Positions 1 to 8,300 of a DNA stretch of 64,000 nucleotides are shown in pieces. The position numbers and the translations under genes were made by a program. This DNA is from Rhizobium sp. ICMP 5592. Its GTDB lineage: Bacteria; Pseudomonadota; Alphaproteobacteria; Rhizobiales; Rhizobiaceae. The notes beneath the pieces were generated by a model that was not told where the DNA came from, made no database searches, and was given only the letters and a program-made list of their open reading frames with translations. Where the stretch lies: positions 104,631 through 168,630 of the forward strand of contig NZ_QSNT01000009.1 in NCBI RefSeq assembly GCF_009498525.1, read 5' to 3'. Position 1 is the first letter of the stretch. Each line of letters opens with the position of its first letter.

Positions 1-216
1 CGGAATGGCCGGAACGGAGAGAAGGACGGCGAAGCCGTTGCGGTAGCCCGCCGGCTCCTGCAGGACCGCCGACCGGGACGGGGCCGCGTGGCGGGCAGGG
101 CCCTTGTTTTTCCCTCTTTTTCCTTCACGTGACATGGGAAAAGGTCGGTCTCAAAGAAACCGGCCGGAGGATCAGCGAGAGGGAGAGGGCGGAGCCGAAG
201 CTCCGCCGGAAACGAC

Positions 217-801
217 TCAACCGAGAGCCGCCATCTGTGCCTCGGCCGCCTTGCGGTCGAGCGAGTGGCCCGGGTTTTCGACCGGGCGGTCGAAAGGCTT
301 CCAGGCTTCGCCGATGACGTGGCTGTAGGCTGCGACGGCACCTTCAGCCGCCATCCGCAACGCGTGGGACTGTATGCCCATGTCGGCGGCGAATTCGCGC
401 TTGCGCTGGGCGGCACTGTCGTAACCGACCGGGCCATCGAGATCCTCGTCGCGGGCATCGTTTGCCGATTTGGCGGTCGCGTCGCGCGCCTCCGACACCG
501 CGCGGCTGTAGAACTGGCCGGCTCCGTGCGCCGAGCCGACATAGGCTCCGACGATGCGCTGGAGATGGATCTGCATCGCCTTCTCGCCGAGACCTTCGGA
601 AAGGCTATCGGCGGTTTCGATGATCAGGCGCTCGTGGAGTTCACGGATGCCGTCGCTGTCGACCACCGCGGTCCCGAAACTCTCGGCGATCAGCATTGCC
701 TGGGCGGTGTCCGGGCAAGTGAGCGTGACCATTTCGAGGGTGGCGCCCTTGCGGAGCGGCACGACGCGGGCGGCAGGTCGATTGGTTGCGGGCTTGGCCA
801 T
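217..801 (-). CDS. conserved plasmid hypothetical protein (194 aa)
   Basis: I do not recognise a named family. The protein is a soluble, Ala-rich, mostly helical 194-residue chain with no signal peptide or membrane segment. It opens with a basic N-terminus (MAKPATNRPAARVVPLRKG) followed by a helical region containing TCPDTAQAMLIAESFG. The start is supported by an AAGGA ribosome site about 7 bases before the ATG. It is the most distal gene of the minus-strand plasmid-backbone block and is separated by 391 bp from the next backbone gene, so it probably has its own promoter. Its place beside ParB-like and methylase/helicase genes suggests a plasmid housekeeping role, but that is inference from position only. 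Confidence 0.7.
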   Translation of the reverse strand: MAKPATNRPAARVVPLRKGATLEMVTLTCPDTAQAMLIAESFGTAVVDSDGIRELHERLIIETADSLSEGLGEKAMQIHLQRIVGAYVGSAHGAGQFYSRAVSEARDATAKSANDARDEDLDGPVGYDSAAQRKREFAADMGIQSHALRMAAEGAVAAYSHVIGEAWKPFDRPVENPGHSLDRKAAEAQMAALG

Positions 802-1192
802 GGGATCTTCCTTTCGTGGTTTCCACCGAAGCGGCTCCGGCCCCTGCCGGTCTGCCCTTCGATGCGGTCGACAGGAACCGGCTGAGGACGGGCGCTTTCA
901 CAGGTCCGGGGCGGCCGGGCGAGCGAAACGGGTTTGCGGACAAGCGGGGAGAAGCCCTGCGAAGGACGCGGAGCCGTTTTGCGAGGAAGGCTGCACCGGC
1001 CGCTCCGCGGCGCGCCAGCGGCCTTGAAACGACCGGCCGCCGGTTCAGACCGCAACGAAAACGAAGGGCAGACCGGCGAGGGCCGGACAATGACTCCGAA
1101 ACCCCCGAGGAGAGAACCCCTTGCGACCGACAGCCCGCATCCCTTCCTCCAGCTCGGATCAGCCGCCACGAAAGCCCGCCATCCGGTCGGGC
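802..1192. other. intergenic region, no gene recognised
   Basis: This is 391 bp of GC-rich sequence between two minus-strand genes. Open frames run through it on both strands, but they are the chance frames expected of high-GC DNA, start without ribosome sites and show no recognisable protein motif. The right-hand part of its minus strand should contain the end of transcription from 1193, and the left-hand part the promoter of the gene starting at 801; I see no clear hairpin terminator. Confidence 0.5.
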
Positions 1193-1522
1193 TCACGCCG
1201 CCTCATTGCACCGGTCATCGCCGAGCATCATACGCATGGTGGCGATCGCCCGCTCCTGACGTTGGAGTTTGCGAGCCAGCGCAGCGATTTCCGTTCGCCG
1301 CTCGAAGCTGAGCCGCTCGACGTGATCCTGAAACAGCTGTTCGTCGGAGCGCGTCCACCGCGACCCGCCCCGGCGGTGCGAGCGGGCTTTCGCCTTCTCG
1401 GTGACCGCTATGCGTTCGGCCCGTCCCGCGATCTGCCGGTGAATGAGCTCGAGATGGTGACGCGTCTCTCGCCACGCCGCCTCCATGCGGGACAGAAGAA
1501 CGCGGGGACTGACCGGATTCAT
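1193..1522 (-). CDS. small conserved plasmid hypothetical protein (109 aa)
   Basis: This is a 109-residue, very basic, Arg-rich helical protein (for example RHHLELIHRQIAGRAERIAV near the N-terminus and LARKLQRQERAIATMRMML near the C-terminus), with coiled-coil-like spacing and no membrane segment. No family name is recognised. Its start codon overlaps the stop of the upstream gene (1519) by a four-base ATGA, so the two are translationally coupled and probably one operon. The charge pattern would allow nucleic-acid binding, but no recognisable HTH is visible. Confidence 0.65.
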   Translation of the reverse strand: MNPVSPRVLLSRMEAAWRETRHHLELIHRQIAGRAERIAVTEKAKARSHRRGGSRWTRSDEQLFQDHVERLSFERRTEIAALARKLQRQERAIATMRMMLGDDRCNEAA

Positions 1523-2409
1523 GGACTGATCACCCGCGCCTGCCAGTTGATGAAGGACGACGGTCCGTCATAGGCAGCGTGGCGCGCCGGATCGATGACG
1601 AAGCCAAATCGGCCAACCGCGTACTCGTCGCTTGGCACGAGATAGCGGCGTTCCTCCGCATCGGTTGCCCGCACCCCGCCGATCGTGGCGATGACCTCGG
1701 TCATGCCGGCATGCTGATCCGAGCGCAGCGCGGAGATGACGATCCAGTGGCTGGCATGCTCGAGCTCAAAGGCGCTGCGATCCTTTTCATGGGATTTACC
1801 GGGGGCAAGTGGCCGGCCGAAGATGACCTCCCAGGCCTCGGGCCAGCTATCCCGCACCGTGCGATCGGCGCACTTTCGCTCCAACGCGGTGAAGAGGTTC
1901 GGATAGGCGAGGGCAACCGCGGCCCACGCGGCATCTTCTTCGTACCAGCCGCCAGCGCAACGAAGCATCGGATGAATCTTGACATTGCGCTCGTTGGACA
2001 ACCTGAAGCCGCCATGTCCTGCCGTCGTGTGGGAGACGATGCCATCTGTATAGACGGTGGCGCCCTGAGACGGCCCCCATGGTGTCGAGCAGCTCATCCG
2101 GACAGTAAGCCGGTCGAGCGCCCGGAGATCTCGGACGTGCTCGGCCTGCTCGATCATCCGTGCCCGAAATTCCGTCTCATCCGCAACGGCGCCATGATGC
2201 GAATAGAAGTCGTCGCGCTTGAGCTCGGGGAGCGGCCGTGACGCGCGCCAGGCGCTGGCGAGAAAATGCTGGCCGTTTCGTCCCGACACCATGGCGAAGA
2301 CGAGATCGCCGACACGGGCGACGGGCAGGTCATCGGCGCTGCGACCGAACTCCACCCCTGAACCGTCAGGGGTGGCAGCTTCTGCAGCTTGGAGAGCGGG
2401 CGTGTTCAT
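1519..2409 (-). CDS. DUF7007-type plasmid protein
   Basis: This 296-residue soluble protein contains blocks I associate from memory with the rhizobial plasmid family DUF7007: FYSHHGAVADE, STPWGPSQGATVYTDGIV, TAGHGGFRLS, GWYEEDAAWA, and a C-terminal RFGFVIDPARHAAYDGPSSF. The function is unknown. The many conserved His, Asp and Trp residues suggest an enzyme-like fold, but no catalytic motif can be named. It overlaps the downstream gene (ATGA at 1519) and the upstream gene (2406), forming a tightly packed three-gene minus-strand operon. The family name should be confirmed by a profile search. Confidence 0.75.
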   Translation of the reverse strand: MNTPALQAAEAATPDGSGVEFGRSADDLPVARVGDLVFAMVSGRNGQHFLASAWRASRPLPELKRDDFYSHHGAVADETEFRARMIEQAEHVRDLRALDRLTVRMSCSTPWGPSQGATVYTDGIVSHTTAGHGGFRLSNERNVKIHPMLRCAGGWYEEDAAWAAVALAYPNLFTALERKCADRTVRDSWPEAWEVIFGRPLAPGKSHEKDRSAFELEHASHWIVISALRSDQHAGMTEVIATIGGVRATDAEERRYLVPSDEYAVGRFGFVIDPARHAAYDGPSSFINWQARVISP

Positions 2410-2882
2410 GCCGCGGCCCTCCCTTCGACGTGGTCGGCCGCCACTTCATCGGCAGTGACCTCTTCCAGCACGGCATTGGGATAGCCATGCCGGGTCAACC
2501 ATTCCTCCGCCGCTTGGCGATTGGCGGCGAGGTGGACGAGCTCGGCGTTGTCGCCGGCGCGGTCGAAGACCCTGATGTGGCCGAGCCGCGGGCGCTCGAT
2601 CACCTTGAATGTGAGGCTGCTGTCGAGCGAGAACGTCCGGTGGATGCGGATAGTGATGACGCCATTGGCGCCGAAATCGCCCTCATGCAGGGTAAATTCG
2701 GGCGACAGGCAGACATTGCCGATGCCACGCTTGCCCTGCTTGTGGATCAGCCGACCCTTGCTGTTGCGGTTCTCCCAAGCGGCGAGCTTTCGTCTGTGGC
2801 GTTCGGGCGGGCGGGGCGTGCCGTCGGACCAGGCGACAATGGAGCCGATCGGAGCGCGTTCGTAAATCAGAAACGCAAACAT
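2406..2882 (-). CDS. conserved plasmid hypothetical protein (158 aa)
   Basis: I chose the ATG at 2882 (protein starting MFAFLIYERAPIG) rather than an in-frame start further upstream. It is preceded by a good AGGAG site, and the longer frame would run through a perfect terminator hairpin (2914-2946) and into the upstream ParB-like gene. The 158-residue product is soluble and basic in its first half, with a C-terminal segment rich in Ala and acidic residues. No family is recognised. It is first in the three-gene operon 2882-1193 and overlaps the next gene by four bases. Confidence 0.7.
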   Translation of the reverse strand: MFAFLIYERAPIGSIVAWSDGTPRPPERHRRKLAAWENRNSKGRLIHKQGKRGIGNVCLSPEFTLHEGDFGANGVITIRIHRTFSLDSSLTFKVIERPRLGHIRVFDRAGDNAELVHLAANRQAAEEWLTRHGYPNAVLEEVTADEVAADHVEGRAAA

Positions 2883-2913
2883 GCGCTTTCTCCTGTTGGA
2901 TGGTGGATGCTGG

Positions 2914-2946
2914 AAAAAAGCCGCCGCCGGTGATGGCCGGCGGCGG
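2914..2946 (-). terminator. Rho-independent terminator after the ParB-like gene
   Basis: On the minus strand there is a perfect 10-bp GC-only stem (CCGCCGCCGG at 2946-2937 pairing with 2930-2921), a six-base loop, and then a run of six T (complement of A at 2914-2919). It lies 31 bp past the stop codon of the ParB-like gene and just before the next gene, so it separates the two transcription units. Confidence 0.85.
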
Positions 2947-2976
2947 TATCGATCAGTATGAAGTTGTGGGGGAGGG

Positions 2977-4800
2977 TTACTCGGCCGCAATTCCGTAAGC
3001 GGAATCGGGATCCTCAGTGCTGGTGTCAGCGTCGGCTTCATCCCGCTCTTCGAGCTCGGTGTCGGCTGCGTTGCCGCCGTCCTCGGCTTCCGGAACATGC
3101 GGTTTGTCGACTGCGTCGTCCTCGATCGATGGATCAGACTCACCGTCGGCGCCGTCTTCGATGCCGCCTATCAGTCCGTCGGCAGGTGCATCGTCGTCCT
3201 CGTCACCATGCTCCATGTTCTTGGCCAGCCACTCGGCCAGCTTTGCGTCGTCGGGTGCGAAGAGGCCAGATGGATGCACGAAGCGTTCATCCTTGAAGTG
3301 CTCGACAAGGGCAGCGCGGGTGTCCCTGACGCGCGGGCGGGGAAGCACACCCGTGGCGTTGCAGGACACTTCCAGCGCCGGGCGGGAGAGGCACGCGAGG
3401 AACTCCTCCGTGCCCATGTTCGGAAGATAGGCGTCGGCGCCAACGGCATCACCGGCGATCCGGACAACGATGCCACTATCCGTACGATTGGTGCGGGCCG
3501 ACAGTGCGTCGATCAGGGTCAACCTCGCCACGACACGAAGCGTATCCATGTCGAACTCCAGCTTGCCGCTTTCGCCGATCAGCCGGACGGCGTGCCGGGC
3601 GAACCGTCTGGAGCCGTAGAGATGCCCGGAGGCTTCGGAGCCGGAGTCGACCGTGACGTTCTGCCCGGCAAACGCGAGCACCAGCATTGCCATGAGCGTA
3701 TCGTCCTCGATCGGAGCCCGTGCCAGCGCTTCGTGCAGCGCGTCCGTGCGAAAATCGCCGATCATGTCGACGCCGTTTCGGGTCACGTCCGGACGGGTCT
3801 TCGCAGCAACGTCGACACCCTCGTTTCCGTCCCCGCCGCCGAGCGCCGTCGAACCTCCCCTGCCTTTCGCTTGTCTGGCCTCCGGCATCCGGAAATGGGC
3901 GGACTGCACCTTGCCCTCACGATCGAGATACATGGCGGTGCAATCGCCCTTGCCGGGCTTGCCATAGACACGTTCCGCCTTCGGCGGCAATTGCGGCTGA
4001 CCCCAATTGTTGACCTCGACAATGGCGCCCTTCTTCGGGAGATTGCTGCTCATCCACTCCTGCTGCGCACCGAGGAATGCTTCGACGTTGGAGGTGTAGC
4101 GGTTATCCTCGTCGGCTGGTCCGAACAGGTCTTCCGCCCACTCGATGCCGTAGGCCTGGCGAAGATCGTCGCCAAAACTTGCATCGCGCGCAAACATGCG
4201 GGTCTTGGTGAGGCCGTTGGCGATCGCCCCCCAGGAGGCCGTATCACCCTTCTTTGGCTTGTGCGCCTTCCAGACTTCCTTCTGCTCGTCGAGCGACGCC
4301 GCGGAAATCGTGCGAAGCTGCTGCTCGTTCGGCATGTCGCCCTTGGCCATGTGGTCGAGCATGGCCGGCAGCACGTTGGCGAGAAGGCGAAGCTTGCGGA
4401 TCTGTCTGACCGGCAACGCCAGCGCAATCGCAATCGCTTCCTCGGTCCAGCCGAGAGCAACGAGGCGCTCGATGCCACGCCATTGGTCGACCGGATTGAG
4501 CGGCTCGCGCGCAATGTTTTCGATCATCGAGCGCATTGCGCCATTGTCGTTGGCCGCCTCGACGACGAGGACATCGATTTCCTCGATGCCGGCGGCGATG
4601 GCCATGCGGGTGCGCCGGTGACCGGCTTCGATGACATAGCCGTTGCCGCCGGCTTCGGCGAAAATGACGGGCGGCTGGATGACGCCGACGGCCTTGATGG
4701 TCGCAAGCAGCAACGCGTCGGCCTGGGGCGTCGACTTCGACTGGCGCGTATTGTCGGGATTGTCCTTCAGCGCACGCGGATCGACCTTCATGAGTTGCAT
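2977..4800 (-). CDS. ParB/RepB/Spo0J-type nuclease-fold protein, plasmid backbone
   Basis: The start is placed at 4800 (protein starting MQLMKVDPRALKDNP), which has an AAAGGA site nine bases upstream; an in-frame start at 4908 would add a low-complexity leader. The 607-residue protein has a ParB N-terminal domain at about residues 5-100, including the G60-H-R-R63 patch and E94-N-I of the ENI(Q)R motif, then an HTH-like stretch (about 117-140, GWTEEAIAIALALPVRQIRK). The remainder is long, and the C-terminal 80 residues are strongly acidic. It is much longer than segregation ParB proteins (about 300 aa) and has no parA neighbour, so it is more likely the large ParB-like protein common on rhizobial plasmids than a partition protein. 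Its precise role is unknown. Confidence 0.85.
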   Translation of the reverse strand: MQLMKVDPRALKDNPDNTRQSKSTPQADALLLATIKAVGVIQPPVIFAEAGGNGYVIEAGHRRTRMAIAAGIEEIDVLVVEAANDNGAMRSMIENIAREPLNPVDQWRGIERLVALGWTEEAIAIALALPVRQIRKLRLLANVLPAMLDHMAKGDMPNEQQLRTISAASLDEQKEVWKAHKPKKGDTASWGAIANGLTKTRMFARDASFGDDLRQAYGIEWAEDLFGPADEDNRYTSNVEAFLGAQQEWMSSNLPKKGAIVEVNNWGQPQLPPKAERVYGKPGKGDCTAMYLDREGKVQSAHFRMPEARQAKGRGGSTALGGGDGNEGVDVAAKTRPDVTRNGVDMIGDFRTDALHEALARAPIEDDTLMAMLVLAFAGQNVTVDSGSEASGHLYGSRRFARHAVRLIGESGKLEFDMDTLRVVARLTLIDALSARTNRTDSGIVVRIAGDAVGADAYLPNMGTEEFLACLSRPALEVSCNATGVLPRPRVRDTRAALVEHFKDERFVHPSGLFAPDDAKLAEWLAKNMEHGDEDDDAPADGLIGGIEDGADGESDPSIEDDAVDKPHVPEAEDGGNAADTELEERDEADADTSTEDPDSAYGIAAE

Positions 4801-5307
4801 GGGAGTGTTCCTTTCCGGGGATGCGGACGCGGCCTTCTGCCGGTCCTTCCTGTCTTCATTTTTTCCTGAAGACATCTCCCGGACCGCAAAGCGGCCCGAC
4901 CGGCGCAACTGCGGGCGAGCGGCCCTGCCGCGAAGGACAAGCGGGGCTAACAGCCTTGCGAAGGACGAGTGGCCGGGATGCGTAGGCCGCGGTTGAGCGC
5001 CAGCGGCGACGGGAGGACCGATCTGCGACCGGTTTTTCTTTCACCCTCTTTTCCCGTTTTTTCAGATGGGCGATCCCATGCGAAGGTCAGAATTCGGGTT
5101 GAGCGGGAACAAAAAAATGGGCCGTCGGAAGAACCGAGGCCCATGAAGTGTGAAGGTTATTTAACCTCCAGAGGGGAACAGCTGTTGCGGCGGCACTGGG
5201 AGGAGACCGCCATGTGCATCAGCTGTGTGCACTATGATCATTTTTTGATCAGATGGAAAACATTTATTGTGCAATGCACCTATGCACATGCTGCACTGCT
5301 TCCAAAA
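4801..5307. other. intergenic region with regulatory repeats
   Basis: This is a 507-bp gap between the ParB-like gene and the methylase/helicase gene (both minus strand). It holds the strong terminator at 5111-5144, then several small inverted repeats: AGGTTA-TT-TAACCT near 5154-5167 and TGATCA-N4-TGATCA near 5237, plus repeated ATGCAC words at 5274-5295. No coding region is convincing. The sequence left of the terminator should carry the promoter for the ParB-like gene. Confidence 0.5.
5111..5144 (-). terminator. Rho-independent terminator after the methylase/helicase gene
   Basis: The minus-strand reading is ATGGGCC-TCGG, a short loop, CCGA-G-GGCCCAT with one bulged base, then seven T (complement of the A run at 5111-5117). 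This is an 11-pair stem with a U tract, which is a textbook intrinsic terminator. It lies about 165 bp past the stop of the large gene ending at 5308 and before the ParB-like gene. Confidence 0.8.
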
Positions 5308-8300
5308 TCAGGCTGCCTCCCTGGCAAAGGCCCCTGCCTCGCGCGCCTCGGCCGCCAATTCCGCCTCAACCTCCCGGAGCTGGCGACGCTTTTCGGCCAG
5401 CTCACTCGCGAAGGCAAAATCGCCACCCTGGCGGGACTGATAGGAAGCAAGACGCCGGCGCGCTTCCTCCAGCCGCTGGCCATAGCGTTCCCGCTCCCCG
5501 TCAAAATCATCCAGCGCATGCTCGAGGCGGGAGACGGCGCCGAGCGGCGTCACCGTGACGGCGAGATCGATCTCGTAGTCCGCGCCCGTGCGCTGAAGCA
5601 TGGTGGTGTAGCGATACCCCTCAGACTTGCCGAAGCGCTCGCCATTGTAGACGAGATCGAAGCCACCAATAGAGGCGATGACCATCTCACCCTCCTGTTG
5701 AAGCTGGACGAGGGTGAGGATTTCCTTCATCAGCGCCCGGCCGGCTTCCTTTCGCTCGTCGTATGACACGCCTGTGACGGTCATCGTAAAGGCGTCTCTC
5801 GCAGTCGGAACCAGTCGTGCGATGTCCTTGCCGATCTCGCCGATCCGCCGGATCGATATCTCGACGTCGCGTTCGGCGTCCCGGACCTGCCGGCGCACTG
5901 CGAACAGATCGTCATCATGGGCGACGCGTAACCGCTCGAGACGAGCGATATCGGCTTCGAGCCCTGCCTTTTGCATCAGGCGCTCGTCGCCCGAGGCAAT
6001 CGCCTTGGCCATGGCGAACTGGTTGGCCTGGCCTTCTCCGAGATCATCCAGCCTGCGGATCGAGGTGTCGCCGGAAAGAGCCGCGGCGATGAAGCGGGCC
6101 TTGCGCTCGTTGTTCTGCCACATGGAGGCATCAAGTGACCCTTGCGTGGCGTAGGCGAAGATGTCGACGATATCGTGCTGATTGCCCTGACGGACGATGC
6201 GGCCCTCGCGCTGCTCGATCTGTGACGGCAGCCACGGCACATCAAGGTGATGCAGCGCCTTCAATCTGAGCTGGGCGTTGACGCCGGTGCCCATCATTTC
6301 CGAGGAGCCGATCAGGAAGCGAACCTTGCCCGAACGGACGTCACCGAACAGGCGTTGCTTGGCCTCTGTCTTCTTGAAGTCCTGTATGTAGGCGATTTGC
6401 GACGCGGGTACGCCCAGTCGGATCAATTCGTCACGAATCCAACGATAGGCGCTGAAGCCTCGCGTCTTCTCGACATTGATGGTGCCGAGATCGGAGAAGA
6501 TCATCTGTGCGGCGCCGGCAATCTCATAGGGCTTGCCGTCCCGGCGAAGATAGGTGTTTCCGCTCGTTTCCTTCCAGATGCGGAAGGCGTTCTCGATGAG
6601 GAGATTGAGCTTGTTGTCCGGCTCGTTGTCGTTTGCGGGAATGACAAGGCGCAGGTCGATCGCCGCGTGGCGGCCATCGGTGATGACGGATAGCAGAATA
6701 TCGTCGCCGGGCCGAGCCGGCCCCTCCCGCATCTCGATCGCCTTGATGCGGCTGTCGAGGATCTGCTGATAGAGTTTGAAGGCCGCCGTCGGCTGCGCCG
6801 TCAGGATCTGCCGCCGACCGGTCGAGAGTGCCGGAACCTTCACATATTGCTTCAGGTCCTCCGGCATCACCACATCGGCAAAACTGCGGAACATGGCGAT
6901 CAACTCCGGCACGTTGACGAAGCTCGCAAACCGGCTCACCGGCTTGTATTTGCCGGACGGCTGGATTTCGAGTTCGGTCGTCGTGTCACCAAAGGTCGAG
7001 GCCCAGGCGTCGAATTCGTGAAGCCCGCGCTCGCGGAGCGCCTCGTGGCCGAGCAGGCGCTGGATCGAGAACATCTCACCGAGTGTGTTGGTGATTGGCG
7101 TGCCGGAGGCCAGCACGAGCGCGCGGCCGGGATTCTTGGTCTCGATATAGCGGGACTTGACATAGAGGTCCCAGGCCCGCTGCGATCCGTTCGGGTCGAT
7201 GCCTTTCAGTGTCGACATATTGGTCGCAAATGAGAGTTTGCGAAACTCCTGCGCCTCGTCGACAATAATCTGATCGATACCGATCTCGGAAATGTTCAGA
7301 AGATCGTCCTTGCGGGTTGAGAGCGCTTCCAACCGCTCTTGCAAACCTTCCTTCAGGCGCTCGAGCCGCTTGCGCGACACCCGATCCTCGCTGTCCACCT
7401 TGGTCAGAAGATCCTCGTAGAGCTCCAGCTCGTCATGGATCATCTGGCTCTCGAACGCCGACGGCACGGCGATGAACCTGAAGGCGGAATGGGTGATGAT
7501 AACGGCATCCCAGGTGGCCGTGGCTGCGCGGGACAGGAAACGCGCCCGCTTGTCCTTGGTAAAATTGGTCTCGTCGGCGACGAGTATGCGGGCATTCGGA
7601 TAGAGGGCGAGGAACTCGCGCGCCGCCTGCGCCAGGCAATGGCATGGCACGACCAGCATCGCCTTGGCGATCAGGCCGAGACGGCGCTGTTCCATGATGG
7701 CGGCGGCCATTGTCATCGTCTTGCCGGCGCCGACGGCGTGAGCGAGATAGGTCGAGCCGGAGGAGATGATCCTCCAGATTCCACGCTTCTGGTGCCCATA
7801 GAGAACAAAGGCGTCAGAGGCGCCGGGAAGTTTCAGATGCGAGCCATCGAACTGTTGAGGGGCGATATTGTTGAAGCGGTCATTGTAGACGCGCGCCAGC
7901 CTGTCGGTACGGTCGGGATCGTTCCAGACCCAGGCCTGGAACGCTGTCTTGATCTTCTGAAGCTTGTCGCGGGCCGCCTCCGTGTCGACGACATTCAGGA
8001 CGCGGCGCTCGCCGCCAACATCCTTGAACACGTCGAAGATTTGCGGAACCCGGCTGTTCAGGGCATCGGCCAGCAGTTCGCCGGCATGGCGGCGCGCCGT
8101 GCCCCATTCGGAGGTGCCAGTGGCGTTGTAGCCAAGCTGCCGTGCCTCGACGGTCCATGACCCGAGTTCCGGCATATGATGGATCCTGATGTCCACATCC
8201 ATCGTTTCCTTGACGAAGGCGACGACATCGGCAGCCGGAATCCAGGGTGCGCCGAGACGGGCAGTGATATCCGACGGCCGGAGATCGGCCGGCTGGACAT

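Noticed and set aside
2406..3143. Longer 245-residue reading of the gene at 2406
   Set aside because: It would run through a perfect terminator hairpin and into the ParB-like gene on the same strand; the ATG at 2882 has a good ribosome site.
3097..4869. 590-residue plus-strand open frame opposite the ParB-like gene
   Set aside because: It is the antisense shadow of a real gene with clear ParB motifs; no ribosome site or recognisable domain.
5160..5300. Cluster of TGATCA and ATGCAC repeats that might be a replication iteron region
   Set aside because: Too few and too irregular copies, and no replication initiator gene nearby.
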